A stretch of DNA of 64,000 bases from Cycas panzhihuaensis (Eukaryota; Cycadophyta), in assembly GCA_023213395.1 (NCBI GenBank), contig CM041465.1:43655741-43719740 (forward strand), given 5' to 3'. Positions 45,719-57,920 of this stretch are shown here, piece after piece. How positions within the stretch are numbered: the stretch's first letter is position 1; every line of letters begins with the position of its first letter. The notes below the pieces were generated by a model. That model had not been told where the DNA came from. It saw nothing but the letters and a program-made list of their open reading frames with translations, and did not search any database. The position numbers and the translations under genes are program-made.

Positions 45719-47152
45719 CGCTTACAATGTTAAGCTGACACCAAGACCATCTCTCGAATTTTACAAACTTTTCTCTACCAAGAGGCTTGGTAAAGATATC
45801 TCACTCTACTCCTCTCGTAGGTCTCTTTCGAGGTTGATCTCACCATTCTACACATGTTCTCTGATGAAGTGATGATGAACTTCAATGTGTTTTGTCCGTG
45901 CATGAAAAACTGGATTCTTGGCTAACTTGAGTACACTCTGATTGTCACAATATATCCTGGTGGGATGATTTTGCTCAAGTCCAAGTTCCCCAAGAATCCG
46001 TCATAGCCAGATAGCCTCACAAGCTGCACTGACTGCAACTTTGTACTCTGCTTCGGTGGAGGACAAGGTAACATTAGGTTGCTTCTTGCAACTCCACGAA
46101 ACAATCAATGAACCAAGGGAAAACAAGATCCCGAGGTTGATCTCCTATTATCTTGGCAACTCGCCTAATCGAATCGAGAACCCTTCCAGAGTGAAGTTCT
46201 CATTATGTGCATACTCAAGGCCATGCTGCAATGTGCCTTTGATGTACTTAAGTATGCGTTTGGCTGCATTCCAATGTATCTGATTGGGTTGAGACATGTA
46301 TCGTGAGCAAATCCCAACTGCAAATGAAATGTTCGGTCGAGTGTTGGTGAGATAGATGAGGCTCCCAATCAACTGCCGGTAAAGTGTGGGATCTGCAGGT
46401 GCAGCTTCCTCATTGAGAGTAAGCTTAAATCCATTCTCCATTGGTGTAGGCGTTGGTTTGCAGTCGTGCATCCTGAACCACTGCAAAATGTCCCAAGAGT
46501 ATTTCGCTTGGGAGATGAAGATATAGCCTGGTCATTGCCATATCTCAAAGCCTAAAAAGTAATGGAGAAGTCCAAGATCTGTCATCTCGAAACTTCTCTT
46601 CAAGTCATCTTCGAGAATGTGTATCATCTTAGTGTCACTGCCAGTGATCACTAAGTCATCTACATACAAGGCAACAAAAATGACATGGTTCTTTTCATGT
46701 TTTATATACAGATTAGGATCTAAAGTAGATCGATGAAACCCATGTCTCAAGAAGTAATCATCGATCTTTGAGTACCATGCTCTTGGAGCTTGTTTCAAGC
46801 CATATAATGCCTTTTTTAGGCGATATACAAAATGCTTCTTGCCTTGTACTTTGTAATCGAGAGGTTGCTCCAAATATACCTCCTCCTGAAGATCGCCATT
46901 AAGAAAGGCGCTCTTCACGTCCATCTGATAGACTGGCCATTTGCATTGAGCAGCTAAGGCCAAGATGAGTCTGATGGTGTTCATACTTGCCACTAATGCA
47001 AAAGTTTCCTCATAGTCTATGCCTTCCTTTTGTTTGAATCCTTTTGCCACAAGGCGGGCCTTCTGCCGCTTAAGTGAACCATCAGAATGGAATTTGGTCT
47101 TGTAGACCCATTTGCAATTGATTGCCTGTTTGTGTTTAGGCAATTCAACCAA
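45719..47152 (-). pseudogene. Copia D reverse transcriptase and RNase H
   Basis: The frame 47152-46532 (206 codons) holds [65 protein letters not shown] and the intact catalytic YVDDLVITG. A stop follows at FEIWQ. 46486-46148 continues with TPTPMENGFKLTLNEE and GSLIYLTNTRPNISFAVG. RNase H (46147-45719) is broken by frameshifts and ends in DIFTKPLGREKFVKF near 45765. This RT core is one of the two best preserved in the window. Confidence 0.92.
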
Positions 47153-48890
47153 ATCTCAAGTACCATTCTTTTCAATAGAATGGATTTCTTCATCCATGGC
47201 AGCCTTCCAATTTTCATTTTTAGAAGCCCTCCTCAAAAGTGGAAGGCTCATCAACACATAGCACTTCAGCCATAAGTGCATAATTGGTCTGCTGCCTATA
47301 TTTTGATGGACGTTTACCTTCAATAATGTGGTCATCCTGAACTGCTTGTGTGTACCATTTTGGTAACTTTTGAATCGAAGTAACTTGAACCTCAAGATCT
47401 TCTAGTCTAACTAGTTGATCAACAGAAGATGTGCTTGGATCAAGTGGAGCAAATCAGTTGATGTAGACGGTCCAGCAGGTGCAGATGATGTACATGGTGT
47501 AGAGGATTGAGAGGGAAGGAAGGCCTCAACAATATTCTTGCCTTTGTCAATGGGAGGTTGCATGGATATTGTTTGCAACTCCTTGTGATCTTCTTCAGCA
47601 AAGATGACATCTCTTGAGAGATGCATTTTCTTCCCTATGGGATCATACAACTTGTAGGCTTTGCTGTGAATGGCATATCCTATAAAGATGCATTTTAGAC
47701 TATGCTTGTCTAATTTCTTCCTTTGCTGATTGGGAATGTGCATATACGCAGTGCACCCAAAAGTCCTTAAATGGCTGACAGTAGGCTTTTTGCCAAACCA
47801 TGCCTCCTCGGGTGTCATATCGGTGATTGTTGTAGTAGGACTGCGATTGGCCACATAGGCAGCTGTGTGAAATGCTTACCTTGATGGCTCGAGTGAGTCC
47901 TTGTGCATGCATCATTGCTTTGGCTTTATTAGCCAAAGTTCTGTTCATTCATTCGAAGACTCCATTTTGTTGAGGAGTGTGAGGAATAGTCAGTTGTCTC
48001 CAAATGCCATTATCCTTGCAGTATTGGGTGAATTCATTTGATGTAAATTCACCTCCATTGTATCCTTAATGTTTTGATTGAGTGGCCAGACTCATTTTCC
48101 ACTTCAAGCTTGAATTCTTTGAACTTGGAAAATGCTTTAGATTTGTGTTTGATGAAGTAGACCCAAACTTTGTGAGAAAAGTCATCAATGAAGGAGATGT
48201 AATACAAAGCTCCTCCAAGCGATGCTGTGGACATAGGTCCACACAAATCCGAATGTACCAACTGCAAGGGATGTGATGCATGCCACGCTTTGCCTTTAGG
48301 GAAAGGCAAGTGATGCTGAGTTCCCATAATGCACATTAATGCCACAGTTACATCTTGGACAAGTATGGAGTGACAATTGAACCAGAGTAAGCAGAATCAA
48401 GTGTTATATTATTTGCATCCAATTTGTAGAGGCCTTGATCCTCATATCCAACAGCTAATACTTGGTCATCTTTGTCACTGATTATACATTTCCCATTTCT
48501 AAACAAGACACTCATCTGTTGCCTGTCCAACTTGCTAATAGATAGTAAGTTCTTATCCATTGAAGGTATGAAGTAGGCATTGCCATCGGGAAATGAGGAG
48601 GAAGGATTTGATGAAGAATGAAATGGACTTATTGTGCCTACTCCAGAAATTTTAACAGATTGTTTGTTCCCAAAGGTCACTGATTGACCTTTACCTTCCT
48701 TGATGTCGGTGAGGAGCTCTTCACTTCCAGTCATGTGTTGTGAAGCTCCAGAATCAATAATCCAAGTTTCATCAACCTTGGATGTTTGATATGCATAAAA
48801 CAATTTGTCTTCATCTGCAAACTGATTAAAGTGGCGTTGATTGCCACCTCTAAATCCCCCCCCTTCCTCTTTGACCTCCTCGATAGGCAC
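47153..48890 (-). pseudogene. Copia D protease and integrase
   Basis: The frame 48890-48348 has the intact protease motif WIIDSGASQHMTGSEELL and the pre-integrase segment, ending before the zinc finger. 48345-48049 carries CIMGTQHHLPFPKGKAW and HSDLCGPM with the first catalytic Asp. A 2 bp deletion near 48057 destroys the SDNGGEF motif. Further left, NGVFE keeps the Glu but a CGA-to-TGA stop follows. 47854-47411 is the C-terminal region (EEAWFGKKPTVSHLRTFGC ... LSRDVIF) with a Ser/Thr-rich linker. Confidence 0.9.
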
Positions 48891-48966
48891 CTCAATTTGG
48901 TCGAGGGGGTTGTTGTTGCTGCTATTGTTGCTGGAATCTTTGTTGGTACTATTGACGTGGCTGCTG

Positions 48967-49806
48967 CTATCGCTGATTTGGTTGACGTGGCTGCTGTTGT
49001 TGACGTAGATCTGCTTGCTTCTTTCGACAATCAGGTGCTATGTGGCTAGGTTTGCCATAATAATGACATACAACATTGGTCCTTGAAGACCCAATGTTCA
49101 TGTTCCCAAACTGCTTTGAGAGTGTAGGTTTGGGGTGCTGTTTGGCTTTTGAGTTGGCCATTAATGCACCTGATGTAAATGGTTCCTCCTCATTATCTTT
49201 GGTGTAGATTTGTTCTTCTTGAAGTAGTAGACTTTCAAATTCATTGAATGTCATTCTTTTGAGAGAACCATCTCTTGTAGTAGATGATATGAAGCCATTG
49301 TAGTCCTTTGGCAAAGCTTTGGTGATAGATGTAATCAGTTCATCTCTCGTTGCTGGACTACCTAGTGTAATCAACTCATTACATACCTCCTTGATGGAGG
49401 AAAGAAAAGACGACATTGGCTTGACAAACTTTACAGAATACAGTTTGGCTTTAACCATTAAAATGCAGGCTTCATCTCGCCTTTCATATAATGAGGACAA
49501 AATGTCCCAAGCTTCCTTAGAAGTTTTAGCACAAGCAATGTTTTGATCTACATGCACATTAACAATCATATGAAGGAATGCCAAAGCGATTTCATCTTTG
49601 GCTTCCCAAGCAGCAACTAAAGCATCATCAGTTGCACAAAGAACATTGCCATTGATAACAGGTATAGGTTGAGGTAGTCTCCCAGAAACATAACTCCAAA
49701 ATTCATTCATGATCAGCAAATTCTGAGTGAGTCTCTTCCATTCTTGATAGTTATCTTGACCTGTTAATCGAATGGTGCATGCATTTAGCATGTTGATAGC
49801 AGCCAT
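48967..49806 (-). pseudogene. Copia D gag (near-complete frame)
   Basis: 279 codons from the ATG at 49806: MAAINMLNACTIRLTGQDNY, followed by QEWKRLTQNLL, VAAWEAKDEIALAFLHM, TSKEAWDILSSLYERRDEA and a Gln-rich tail. The zinc knuckle reads CHYYGKPSHIAPDC: its second Cys is Tyr, so zinc binding is doubtful. This is the best preserved gag of the C/D family here and serves as a guide to the broken C and K copies. The start overlaps the end of an upstream frame (50027-49785) in another frame. Confidence 0.92.
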
Positions 49807-51825
49807 GTTTCAGTTATAAAGCTTGAAGCTAGTAGATAACTTGGAAACTCAAAGCTTTCGTCGCTTAAGTTCCACCTTCTAACGAAACCAACAGTCCTGA
49901 TCTTACTAGAAGATCCAACAACTGAATGGAATGATGAGTGGTGGAGGACTAGGCTATGGAGCTGGTCCAACTTTGATCTTATAGAGGAGATCCAACAGTT
50001 GACCAAGTTAAATCTAGGACAAGACAAGTAGGGTTGATCTGCATGGACGTACCATGCTTTCCCTGGGATTCACAGCCCCAATAACACCCTTTTCGAACCT
50101 CCTTTCCCTCAAACAACCTTAATTGCCGTGCACTGACCGTACGGTCAGTTGGTCCCCTAGGGAATGCACCAAGCTTAAGGTTATTTTAGAGGCAAGGTTT
50201 GAACCTTTTTCGGGCCTCTCAAACAAGATTTTAAGTCACTTTTTAGCAGTTTTAAAGTGAACTTAGATTTATTTTACTTGGATGATGTACTTATGAGAAT
50301 GCTTGATTAAGCTTTACAATGAAAGAGTGGCTTCAAAAGGAAGCAATTTTAGTACATCAATATAAACACTTGAAGTGTTATTACAATGAGCACTTTAATG
50401 AAATATAGTGCTTATGTAGATCCAAGTAAAAAACAGATGTTTGATTACAATGAGTTTTGCAAAAAAGTACTTTGAAAATGTGCTTAAGTACTCAATGAAG
50501 CAAGGCAAAACTTTGTGATGAAGATACAAGTGGGTTCCTTTTAATGCTCAAAAGTGAAGGTAAGAGAACCATTTGCAAAATAGGACACCAAGCACCAAGT
50601 GTTGGGACTTTAAAATAGTCCCAACGATAAAAAAAAAATGATTTTATTAAGTACAAAGTGTTTTTTTTTAGCCCTTTTTGAGACTAAGGGCAATAGGTCA
50701 CCATGCAAGGTGCCTTAAAGAAGTGTTTGAAATAGTGATAAATATCACTTTTACAATGTGTAAACACTTAAAATCACTTCACCTAAGCCAATTAACACTT
50801 ATCCAACATTAATTAAGTGTTAAAAAAAGCTTAAAGAGCCAAAAACAAAGGCTGAAATTTAAATTTTTTTTTTCTTTTTTTTTTTTGCAAATTTGAGCAA
50901 TAAGAACACCACGCAGGGAGCCTTGGTTGAGGACTTAAACCCAGAAATTTTAATATCCAGCCAACAATATTTAGAGAAATATTCTTAAAAGTATAACATA
51001 AGGTTCAAAAATCAAAAGTTTGATTTGAATTTTTCAAAATAAAAAAAAAGGTCGTTCATGGCAGCGTGACTTGGGTGGCTCCCGTGGACACGCAAATGAT
51101 GAGAACAACGTGTAGAGACCTCTAATTGTTGTGAAAATTCAAGAGGAGGGGTGCCCAAGTGGTATCCAACTCCCTCTAAAATCTCAAGGCTTTTCGTCAA
51201 GTGTGTAGAGAGCTGCAAGTAATTGAAGTTATGGCTGCTTACACATCCTTGAGAAAGGAAAAACTGGAGTCGTATGGCTGTTTGGGGTTTTAAACCCTCA
51301 TATTAATCACTAAAACTCTTCCCTTAAGTCTGCTACAGCTGCATGCAAGGTCAGTATGTGGACAACCAGCTTGATATGAGAAAAGAGTGAAAAACAGTAA
51401 TTTTTTATGCTTTTTTAGTGGGGTTTCAAGGCTGAAAATGCCCAGAAATTGATCCACAGCCTGCAAGGGTCCTCAAACTTCAAATAAATTCAGTCTGAGA
51501 GCTTCAAATGGCTAGAGAATAGCTTAGCACCCAAATGTGAGAAAAAAATTAGCTAAAAAATGCAGATTTTAGTAGAAAAATTACAAAAAACGTGAGTAAA
51601 CTTGCTCAAAACCCTTGAAGGTGATCTGAAAAAAAAAATTTAGATCTGAATATGGAGTGCTCCAGCCTTTCAATGCTGCTCCAGAAGCTTGAACCTACAA
51701 GAAAATGGTCTCAAACAAACCTTGGATCGCCTTCGGAGGGCGAAGGTCGTCACCAAGGGTTTGAAGCCCTTCTTTGAATCTCCTTGAGCAGCAACAAACA
51801 AAACAGAGGGAACTAGTCTCCTCTT
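49807..51825 (-). other. Long leader of copia D
   Basis: About 2 kb, colinear with the leader of C: the AAGTG/CACTT-rich stretch (50230-50830), the GGTCACCATGCAAGGTGCC motif at 50697-50715 and the conserved 200 bases before gag are all present. Confidence 0.8.
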
Positions 51826-51837
51826 GCTCTGATACCA
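51826..51837 (-). other. tRNA-iMet primer-binding site of copia D
   Basis: Minus strand TGGTATCAGAGC, exact, two bases from the LTR. Confidence 0.95.
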
Positions 51838-51839
51838 AA

Positions 51840-52393
51840 TGTGAAAAGAGACTTAATGGCCTCACAGTCCCAAGATCTAGAAGTAAGGATCACTCTAGTT
51901 CTAGAAGTACAAATACTTGACAAGTATAATACTCTCAAGGTAAAAGAAAGCATAAGAGACAAAGCATAAAATGAAGGAGCAAGAGAAATGATACCCAATG
52001 TGTGGAGTTGGAATTGGTCCAACCTCCAAAGAAAAAACAGTTTGATTAGCAACCGACAAAGATAACAATACAACTCCAACTCTCTTATGAGACAATGAGA
52101 AGAGGTCTCATTATATAGAGTGAAATGAGAGACCTAAGGCCTTGGATGTTTGACAAGTGTCAAACATCCAAGATACATGCCTTGCATGTAGGACATGTGT
52201 CCTTTTGGGCTCTCATGTGAGCAAAAGTGCACGAGGGTCCATTTGACCCTTTAGTGACAACATTGTGTCACTAGAAAGAATGTGGGTGTGCACTTTATCA
52301 CTTAAGTGATAAGTCACCCCTAAAGTACAAAAGTACACATATTCCATAAAAATTAAAGTACATAACCTTAACATGTAAACATAAGGTTTAACA
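51840..52393 (-). repeat. 5' LTR of copia D
   Basis: 554 bp. Five inverted repeats stand in a row at 52141-52172, 52175-52189, 52190-52203, 52234-52250 and 52253-52272, followed by the 18 bp palindrome at 52295-52312. On the element strand all lie upstream of the TATA box (near 52113). Confidence 0.95.
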
Positions 52394-52398
52394 ATTAC

Positions 52399-52436
52399 CC
52401 CTTCGTTTTCTTGGGATAAAACATTACATTCTAACA
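52399..52436 (-). repeat. 5' LTR of copia E, right part
   Basis: Continues 45022-45192 and ends ATTCTAACA, giving a reconstructed LTR length of about 209 bp. The flank beyond is GGAAC. Confidence 0.8.
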
Positions 52437-53169
52437 GGAACAAGGAATTCTCTCCAATCCACAAAGTCAAGAACAAAAGAAAGATGATGAGGGAGAAAAT
52501 GAATGTCATGAGCAAGTAGCAGAAGCTGTTTGTCACTCCACACTGCCAATTGTACCCAAGGACAAGGAAAAAAATGCATCACCAATGGTTGAAAGACAAA
52601 TTAAAGTGGAACCATATTGACATCCACATTATCAAGAGGCCCAATGCAACAAAACTTATCAGACAAGGACTTCATCAACTACAAACACCAGGAAAGCACA
52701 ACATTTGAGCTTAAGGTTTCAACATTATAGATATCCACAGCATATCAGAGAACATCTAGGTTGTATCACAATTGACTTGGGATGGATAGATCCCCATTCC
52801 ATGTGAAGTTGTTTTTATGACCTTCGTAAGAGCTATCGATTCGATAATAGTAATAGGAGGTGGTCATATGTATCATTGTATTAGGATGCTTCGAGGGCGA
52901 AGCATTTTAGGGGGGAGAGCATGTTATGATCCTCCACCATATGAGGTTACTCTTATTGTAATTATCCCACATGCGTAAGTCCAAGAGATGGGACGCCTTA
53001 ACAGCCCTATATATATGTATGTAATGTATGAGTGGGATCATTATTGAATATTTTGTAATCTTATGTTAATGAATGTTCTTTGGAACTCCATCTCCTTCTA
53101 TGTCTTTTATCTATCATTTTCTCTTTCTATTTCTCTATGTTTATTGGTTACAGGATTAGGCCCGTAACA
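52437..53169 (+). mobile_element. Gypsy 3' end (L): purine tract and LTR
   Basis: TTTTAGGGGGGAGAGCA (52905-52921) is a purine tract followed by a 248 bp LTR (52922-53169), TGTTATGATCC ... GGCCCGTAACA, with a TATATATATG box near 53009. Just before the tract, 52886-52905 reads CFEGEAF and forms a perfect 8 bp stem. 52437-52880 has no recognised domain. The left part of the element is missing. Confidence 0.8.
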
Positions 53170-53810
53170 CTAGAATTGTCATGTATAAAGCTAAGTTATT
53201 TAACTTACAATTTATTGCACCCATGGCGGCCTATGTCTCATCTGTAAAAGTAATCAATAATCAGCGCACAACTCTTGGAAAACCAGTTTCAAAAGAAGAT
53301 TTGGTTACTACAACTATTCATGCTCTTTCAAAAGAGTACAACTTCATCTCTGATATATCAAGAAATGGCACATTGTCGATTCTAACTTTTAATAAGTTAG
53401 AACATTAATTGCTACAAGAAGAAGAAATCTACTTGTGGAAAAATGAGGCAAGCGCATCAAGTGCTTTCATAGCAAAGTTCAAAGGTAAACAACCATTTCA
53501 ACCCAAGCAGAATTTTTTGGAGAAATTTGGTAGTCTTAATATTAATACCACCAAATCTAAGACTATCATTTGTCATTATTGTGGCAAAGTAGGCCATATT
53601 CAACTGGAATGCAGAAAGAAACAGAATGATATACGACAACAACAGCAACAAAATCAACAACAACATCAACATCAACAACATCAACATCAATGTCAACAAC
53701 AAAAGCAGCATCAAGGACCAACTCAATGTGCATTACGAGGTGGTTGTCGTGAAAATCCCAGAAAAATAGCTCGAGGTGGTTTTCAAGGCCACATAGCACA
53801 ACATGAATAA
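53170..53810 (+). pseudogene. Copia K gag, 5'-truncated
   Basis: It begins in the middle of gag (VMYKAKLFNLQFIAPMAAYVSS) immediately after the L LTR, aligned with the MVKAKLYSVKF part of D. One stop at 53406 lies before LLQEEEIYLWKNE. The zinc knuckle CHYCGKVGHIQLEC at about 53570-53612 is intact. It is followed by a long Gln/His-rich tail built on CAA/CAT repeats (53630-53715). The 5' LTR, leader and N-terminal third are absent. Confidence 0.88.
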
Positions 53811-55295
53811 AGTGACACACTTTTTTATGCTTACAGTGGCTGTCAAAATGACAAGAGGTGGATTAAAAATTCTGGAGCACCACCTCATATGATAGGTGAT
53901 GCAGAGTTATTAATGGATTTACAAGAGAGCAAAGGAGAAACAATGACTTTTGGGAACAATGTCACTGCAGAGATTTCAGATGTTGGACAAATTACACCAC
54001 GTAATAGTTAGCACCCTACTCCTACATTTCCTAGTGGCAATGTGTTTCTAGTACCTGGGATGCCTAGAAACCTACTCTCTGTTAGTCAATTAGATAAATA
54101 GCAGATGAGTGTGTTACTTAAAGACAGGAAATGTATCATTCGAAATAAAGAAGACGAGCTTGTTGCCATCGGTCATGAAGATTGTGGCCTTTACAAATTA
54201 GTTGCAACATCTGGATCATCTCATGCCTTAGTATCCCACTCTCTAAATAAGACTCAACTATGGCATGAGAGGCTTGGACATCTAAATTTGGATAGCATAA
54301 AACAAATATTCAGACAGAATATGGTATATGATTTACCCAAAATTTCAGCGGGTAATTGCCTTTGTGAATCTTGTCTTATGGGGAAACAACATCGTGAACC
54401 TTTTCAAAAAGGTAAGGCCTAGGGAGCTCAATACTTATTGCAGTTGGTTCATTATGACATTTGTGAACTCATATCCACTCAATCGCTTGGCAACTTTTCA
54501 TTCTTCATCACCTTTATTGATGATTATTTACACAAACTGTGGGTTTATTTTCTCAAACACAAGTCATAAGCATTAAACAAGTTTAAAGAATTTAAACTTG
54601 CAATTGAAAATAAGCCAGACATGTGAATTAAGATACTCTGTTCTGACAATGGTAGTGAGTACACGTCCAAGGAGTTCAATCAATTTTTCATTCAAAATGG
54701 CATTAAATGCCAATTTTCTGCCCCTTATACACCTCAACAAAATGGTGTGGCAGAATGCATAAACAAAATCTTGGTTAGTAAGGCAAAAACAATGATGCAT
54801 ACTCAAGGTCTCTGTCAGGCATATTGGACTGAAGCAATCCTCATTGTTGCTTATTTGTCAAACCGCAACTCCACTACGGCAGTTTCAAGCATAACACTCG
54901 AGGAGGCTTGGACTGGGCAAAAGCCCATGGTCAGTCATTTACGCACTTTCCGATGCACGACCTATATGAATGTTCCCCAAGAACAAAGATGAAAATTTGA
55001 TAACAAGAGTCTCAAATGCATCTTTGTTGGATATGCTTCTGGTAGCAAAGCCTACAAATTATATGATCCGATTGGAAAAAAAATGCATACCTCATTAGAC
55101 ATTGTCTTTGCAGAAGACAGTAGAGAGTTGGATCTCAGTTCCCTTCCAATCTCCCTTAATAAAAACAAAGCCATCATTGAGGATTATGTTTCCCAAACAT
55201 CTTCTACATCATGTCCTTCATCACCACCTACTTCTCCTTCCTCATCATCTTCCTTAGTTCCTTCATCAAGTTCTACAAGTTCTTCACAGATTTAG
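53811..55295 (+). pseudogene. Copia K protease and integrase
   Basis: The protease motif near 53855 reads WIKNSGAPPHM, with the catalytic Asp changed to Asn. 54105-54422 carries the pre-integrase segment with LWHERLGHLNLDSI and CLCESCLMGKQH (zinc residues intact). The core is broken, but HYDICEL, CSDNGSEYT and NGVAECINK keep the three catalytic acids in different frames. 54747-54992 and 55083-55295 are the C-terminal region and a Ser/Pro-rich linker. Confidence 0.85.
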
Positions 55296-56999
55296 CACAC
55301 TTCACCATCCCAAGACAACGAAGTAACAACTCCATCGACAAAGAAGTTGCCCAACTAGTATCTACAGACAATTGCAGGTACACAAACTCTTGAAAGCAAA
55401 CGTCCATCTAAAATGCAACCACCAGCTACTGTAAACTATGCACTTATAGCTGAAGTACTTAGTACTCCCGAGCCTTCCACTTTTGAGGAGACATATTCAG
55501 ATGAAAAGTGGCAAATTGCTATGGATGATGAGATCCACCGTATTTATCAAAATGACAAATGGAATTTGGTCAAATTGCCAGTAGACAAATAGGCCATCAG
55601 TTGTAAGTGGATCTACAAGACTACGTACAAATCTGATAGCACTATTGAGTGACATAAGGCTCGTTTGGTTGCAAAAGGTTTCAAACAACAGGAAGGCATC
55701 GACTACAACAAGACATTTGCACCTGTCGTAAATATGAATACCATCAAAATTGTTATGGCCTTAGTTGCTCAATGTAAATGGCCATTGTATTAAATGGATG
55801 TCAAAAGCACCTTTCTCAACAACGATTTGATTGAGGAATGATATCTACAACAACCTCCTAGGTACATCTCAGACAACAATGAGCATCTTGTTTGCCACTT
55901 AAAAAAGGCCTTGTATGGTCTGAAACAGGCGCCACATCCATGGTATTCTAAAATCAATGATTACTACTTGAAACATAATTTTCATCAATCCACATCTGAC
56001 TCGAACCTATACATCAAGGTTCAACACTAGCACATCACTCTTGTCGTATTATATGTAGATGATCTGATCATTACTAGCAATGATGCTAATATAATAGAAA
56101 GTCTTCAAGGGGACTTGAAAAGAAGTTTTGAGAAGACTGATCTCGAGCTTCTTCATTACTTTCTTGACATGGAACTGTGGTAACAGTCAGATCACATTTT
56201 CATATTTCAAGCCAAATACACTTGGAACGTCTTGTAGCGATTCAGAATGGAGGACTACAAATCATCACCAACACCTATGGAGATAGGCACAAAATTGTCA
56301 CTTAATGAAAAAGTAAAATCTGTTGATTCCACCCTTTTCAGACAGTTAGTGGGTAGTCTTATTTACTTGACTAACACTAGGCCTAACATATCATATGCTG
56401 TTGGAATCTATTCCAGATTTATGACACAACCCAATCAGTGACACTAGAATGCTACAAAGAGGATTCTCAGGTATCTCAAATGTACATTGCAGTATGGTCG
56501 CCCATATACTTACAATGAGAACTTCACATTAAAAGGGTTCTCAGATTTTTATTGGGTAGGATGCCAAGATAGTCACAAATCTATCCCAGGTTATTGTTTC
56601 AACCTTGGGTCTGCAATTGTTTCATGGAATTGCAAAAAGCAACCAAATGTCATGCTTTCCTCCACTAAAATAGAATACAAAATTACTGTCAACGCAACAT
56701 GTGAGACTATTTGGCTCAGACAAATTCTTAGTGAGCTTGGCCTTGAGCAATCACTACCAACTCCATTATACTGTGACAATTAGAGTGTGCTCAAGATAGC
56801 TAGCAATCCTATATTTCATGCACGAACCAAGCATGTTGAGAGCCATCACCATTTTATTAGAGAACATGTGTAGCAAGGCGAAATTGACCTCGTCTACAAG
56901 CCAACCGATCAATAACTTGTCAATATCTTCAGCAAACTTGGCAAAGAGAAGTTTGAGCACTTCAGAGACGACTTCAGCATTTGACTTAATGCTATACAC
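55296..56999 (+). pseudogene. Copia K reverse transcriptase and RNase H
   Basis: RT elements occur in order: EEIHRIYQN-like start (about 55530), [16 protein letters not shown] (55650-55700), MDVKSTFLN (about 55795), KKALYGLKQAP (about 55900) and an intact YVDDLIIT (about 56050-56073). 56247-56441 and 56487-56783 cover the RT-RNase H connection and RNase H (NCKKQPNVMLSSTKIEYKI). The last part ends FSKLGKEKFEHFRDDF. Many stops, including TAG/TGA at Trp or Gln positions. Confidence 0.85.
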
Positions 57000-57011
57000 A
57001 TTCAAGGGGGT

Positions 57012-57475
57012 TGTTAAAACCTTCATGTTCTAAACATTAAATCATGACCATGTAAATTTATATTTTGGCACTTTATGCTTTATGTTAAAGTGTTCCTTTG
57101 TTTGATTTTTAAATTGTCATATTATCCTTTTTGTCTTTTGTGCCTTTTCCACATGTGGTAAGTGGAAAAGTCAAGATTGGATGGCCAACACTTGTCACCA
57201 TCCTCACCCACTTAGAAAGTAGAGTTTCAATCAACTTTGTCTTCTTCTTTTAATCTATGATGTGTCACAATCATGTTTACTCAAACTCCTTTATAAGGAG
57301 TCATACTTTCCTTGTAAGATCTGTAGTTTTCCAAGTTATTGTTATGTTGTTGCTCCTTGTTCTTTGTTATGTTATGTAGCTTATGCTTGCCTTGTCAAGC
57401 TGTTAATCAAGTTTTCTTCTTTGTATGATTCATGATATATCCTCTCTAACTCCTCAAATAGATTCTGTTATGCAT
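57012..57475 (+). repeat. 3' LTR of copia K (right edge uncertain)
   Basis: Follows the purine tract TCAAGGGGG and begins TGTTAAAACCTTCATG, similar only at its start to the C/D LTR. With no 5' copy, the end is estimated from where gypsy sequence P begins. Confidence 0.65.
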
Positions 57476-57489
57476 TTTCTTTCTTCCAC

Positions 57490-57700
57490 CTAGTTCTTCT
57501 TCTAAAGCCATCATAGCAAAACAAGAGAAAAATATATGCTCCAAGATTATTACGGAATGCCTCATCAAGTGGAAGCAATTACCTATAGAAGATGCTTCTT
57601 AGGAACCAAAAACTATTCTATAGAAGTACTCAAGTTTAAAGACCTAATGCTTCATGGATGAATCGTCTTAAGGAGGAATAGCATATAATGAACCAAATTT
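57490..57700 (+). pseudogene. Gypsy chromodomain stub (P)
   Basis: The plus strand reads IITECLIKWKQLPIEDASxEPKTIL, a chromovirus chromodomain with a stop at its conserved Trp. CFMDESS and a purine-rich AAGGAGGAA (57670-57679) follow. The upstream integrase is missing, apparently displaced by K. Confidence 0.75.
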
Positions 57701-57920
57701 TAAAGGATGACTCAATTACAATAATTAGCAATTAGTACATCACTTGCATAATAGGGTTCTCTTATTAGAAGACAACTTTTGTTAGTTTTTAGTGGTTTTA
57801 TAAGTGAACAATTTTTCGTTAGTTGGCCAAAGCACCTTTTAGGTTCAATTATCTTGTAGAACATTTATTCAAACCCAACCTCTATAATTGTATCCTAGAA
57901 AATTAATTGTTCTAGCCATT

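Larger units (their letters stand above)
45193..52393 (-). mobile_element. Copia D: full-length Ty1/copia element of the C family
   Basis: 7201 bp on the minus strand, with LTRs of 518 and 554 bp and ATTAC on both flanks (45188-45192, 52394-52398). The shorter LTR lacks 36 bp present in the other. Order and proteins match copia C, including the 2 kb leader. It is inserted in E's 5' LTR. Gag and RT frames are long; breaks lie mainly in integrase and RNase H. Confidence 0.95.
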
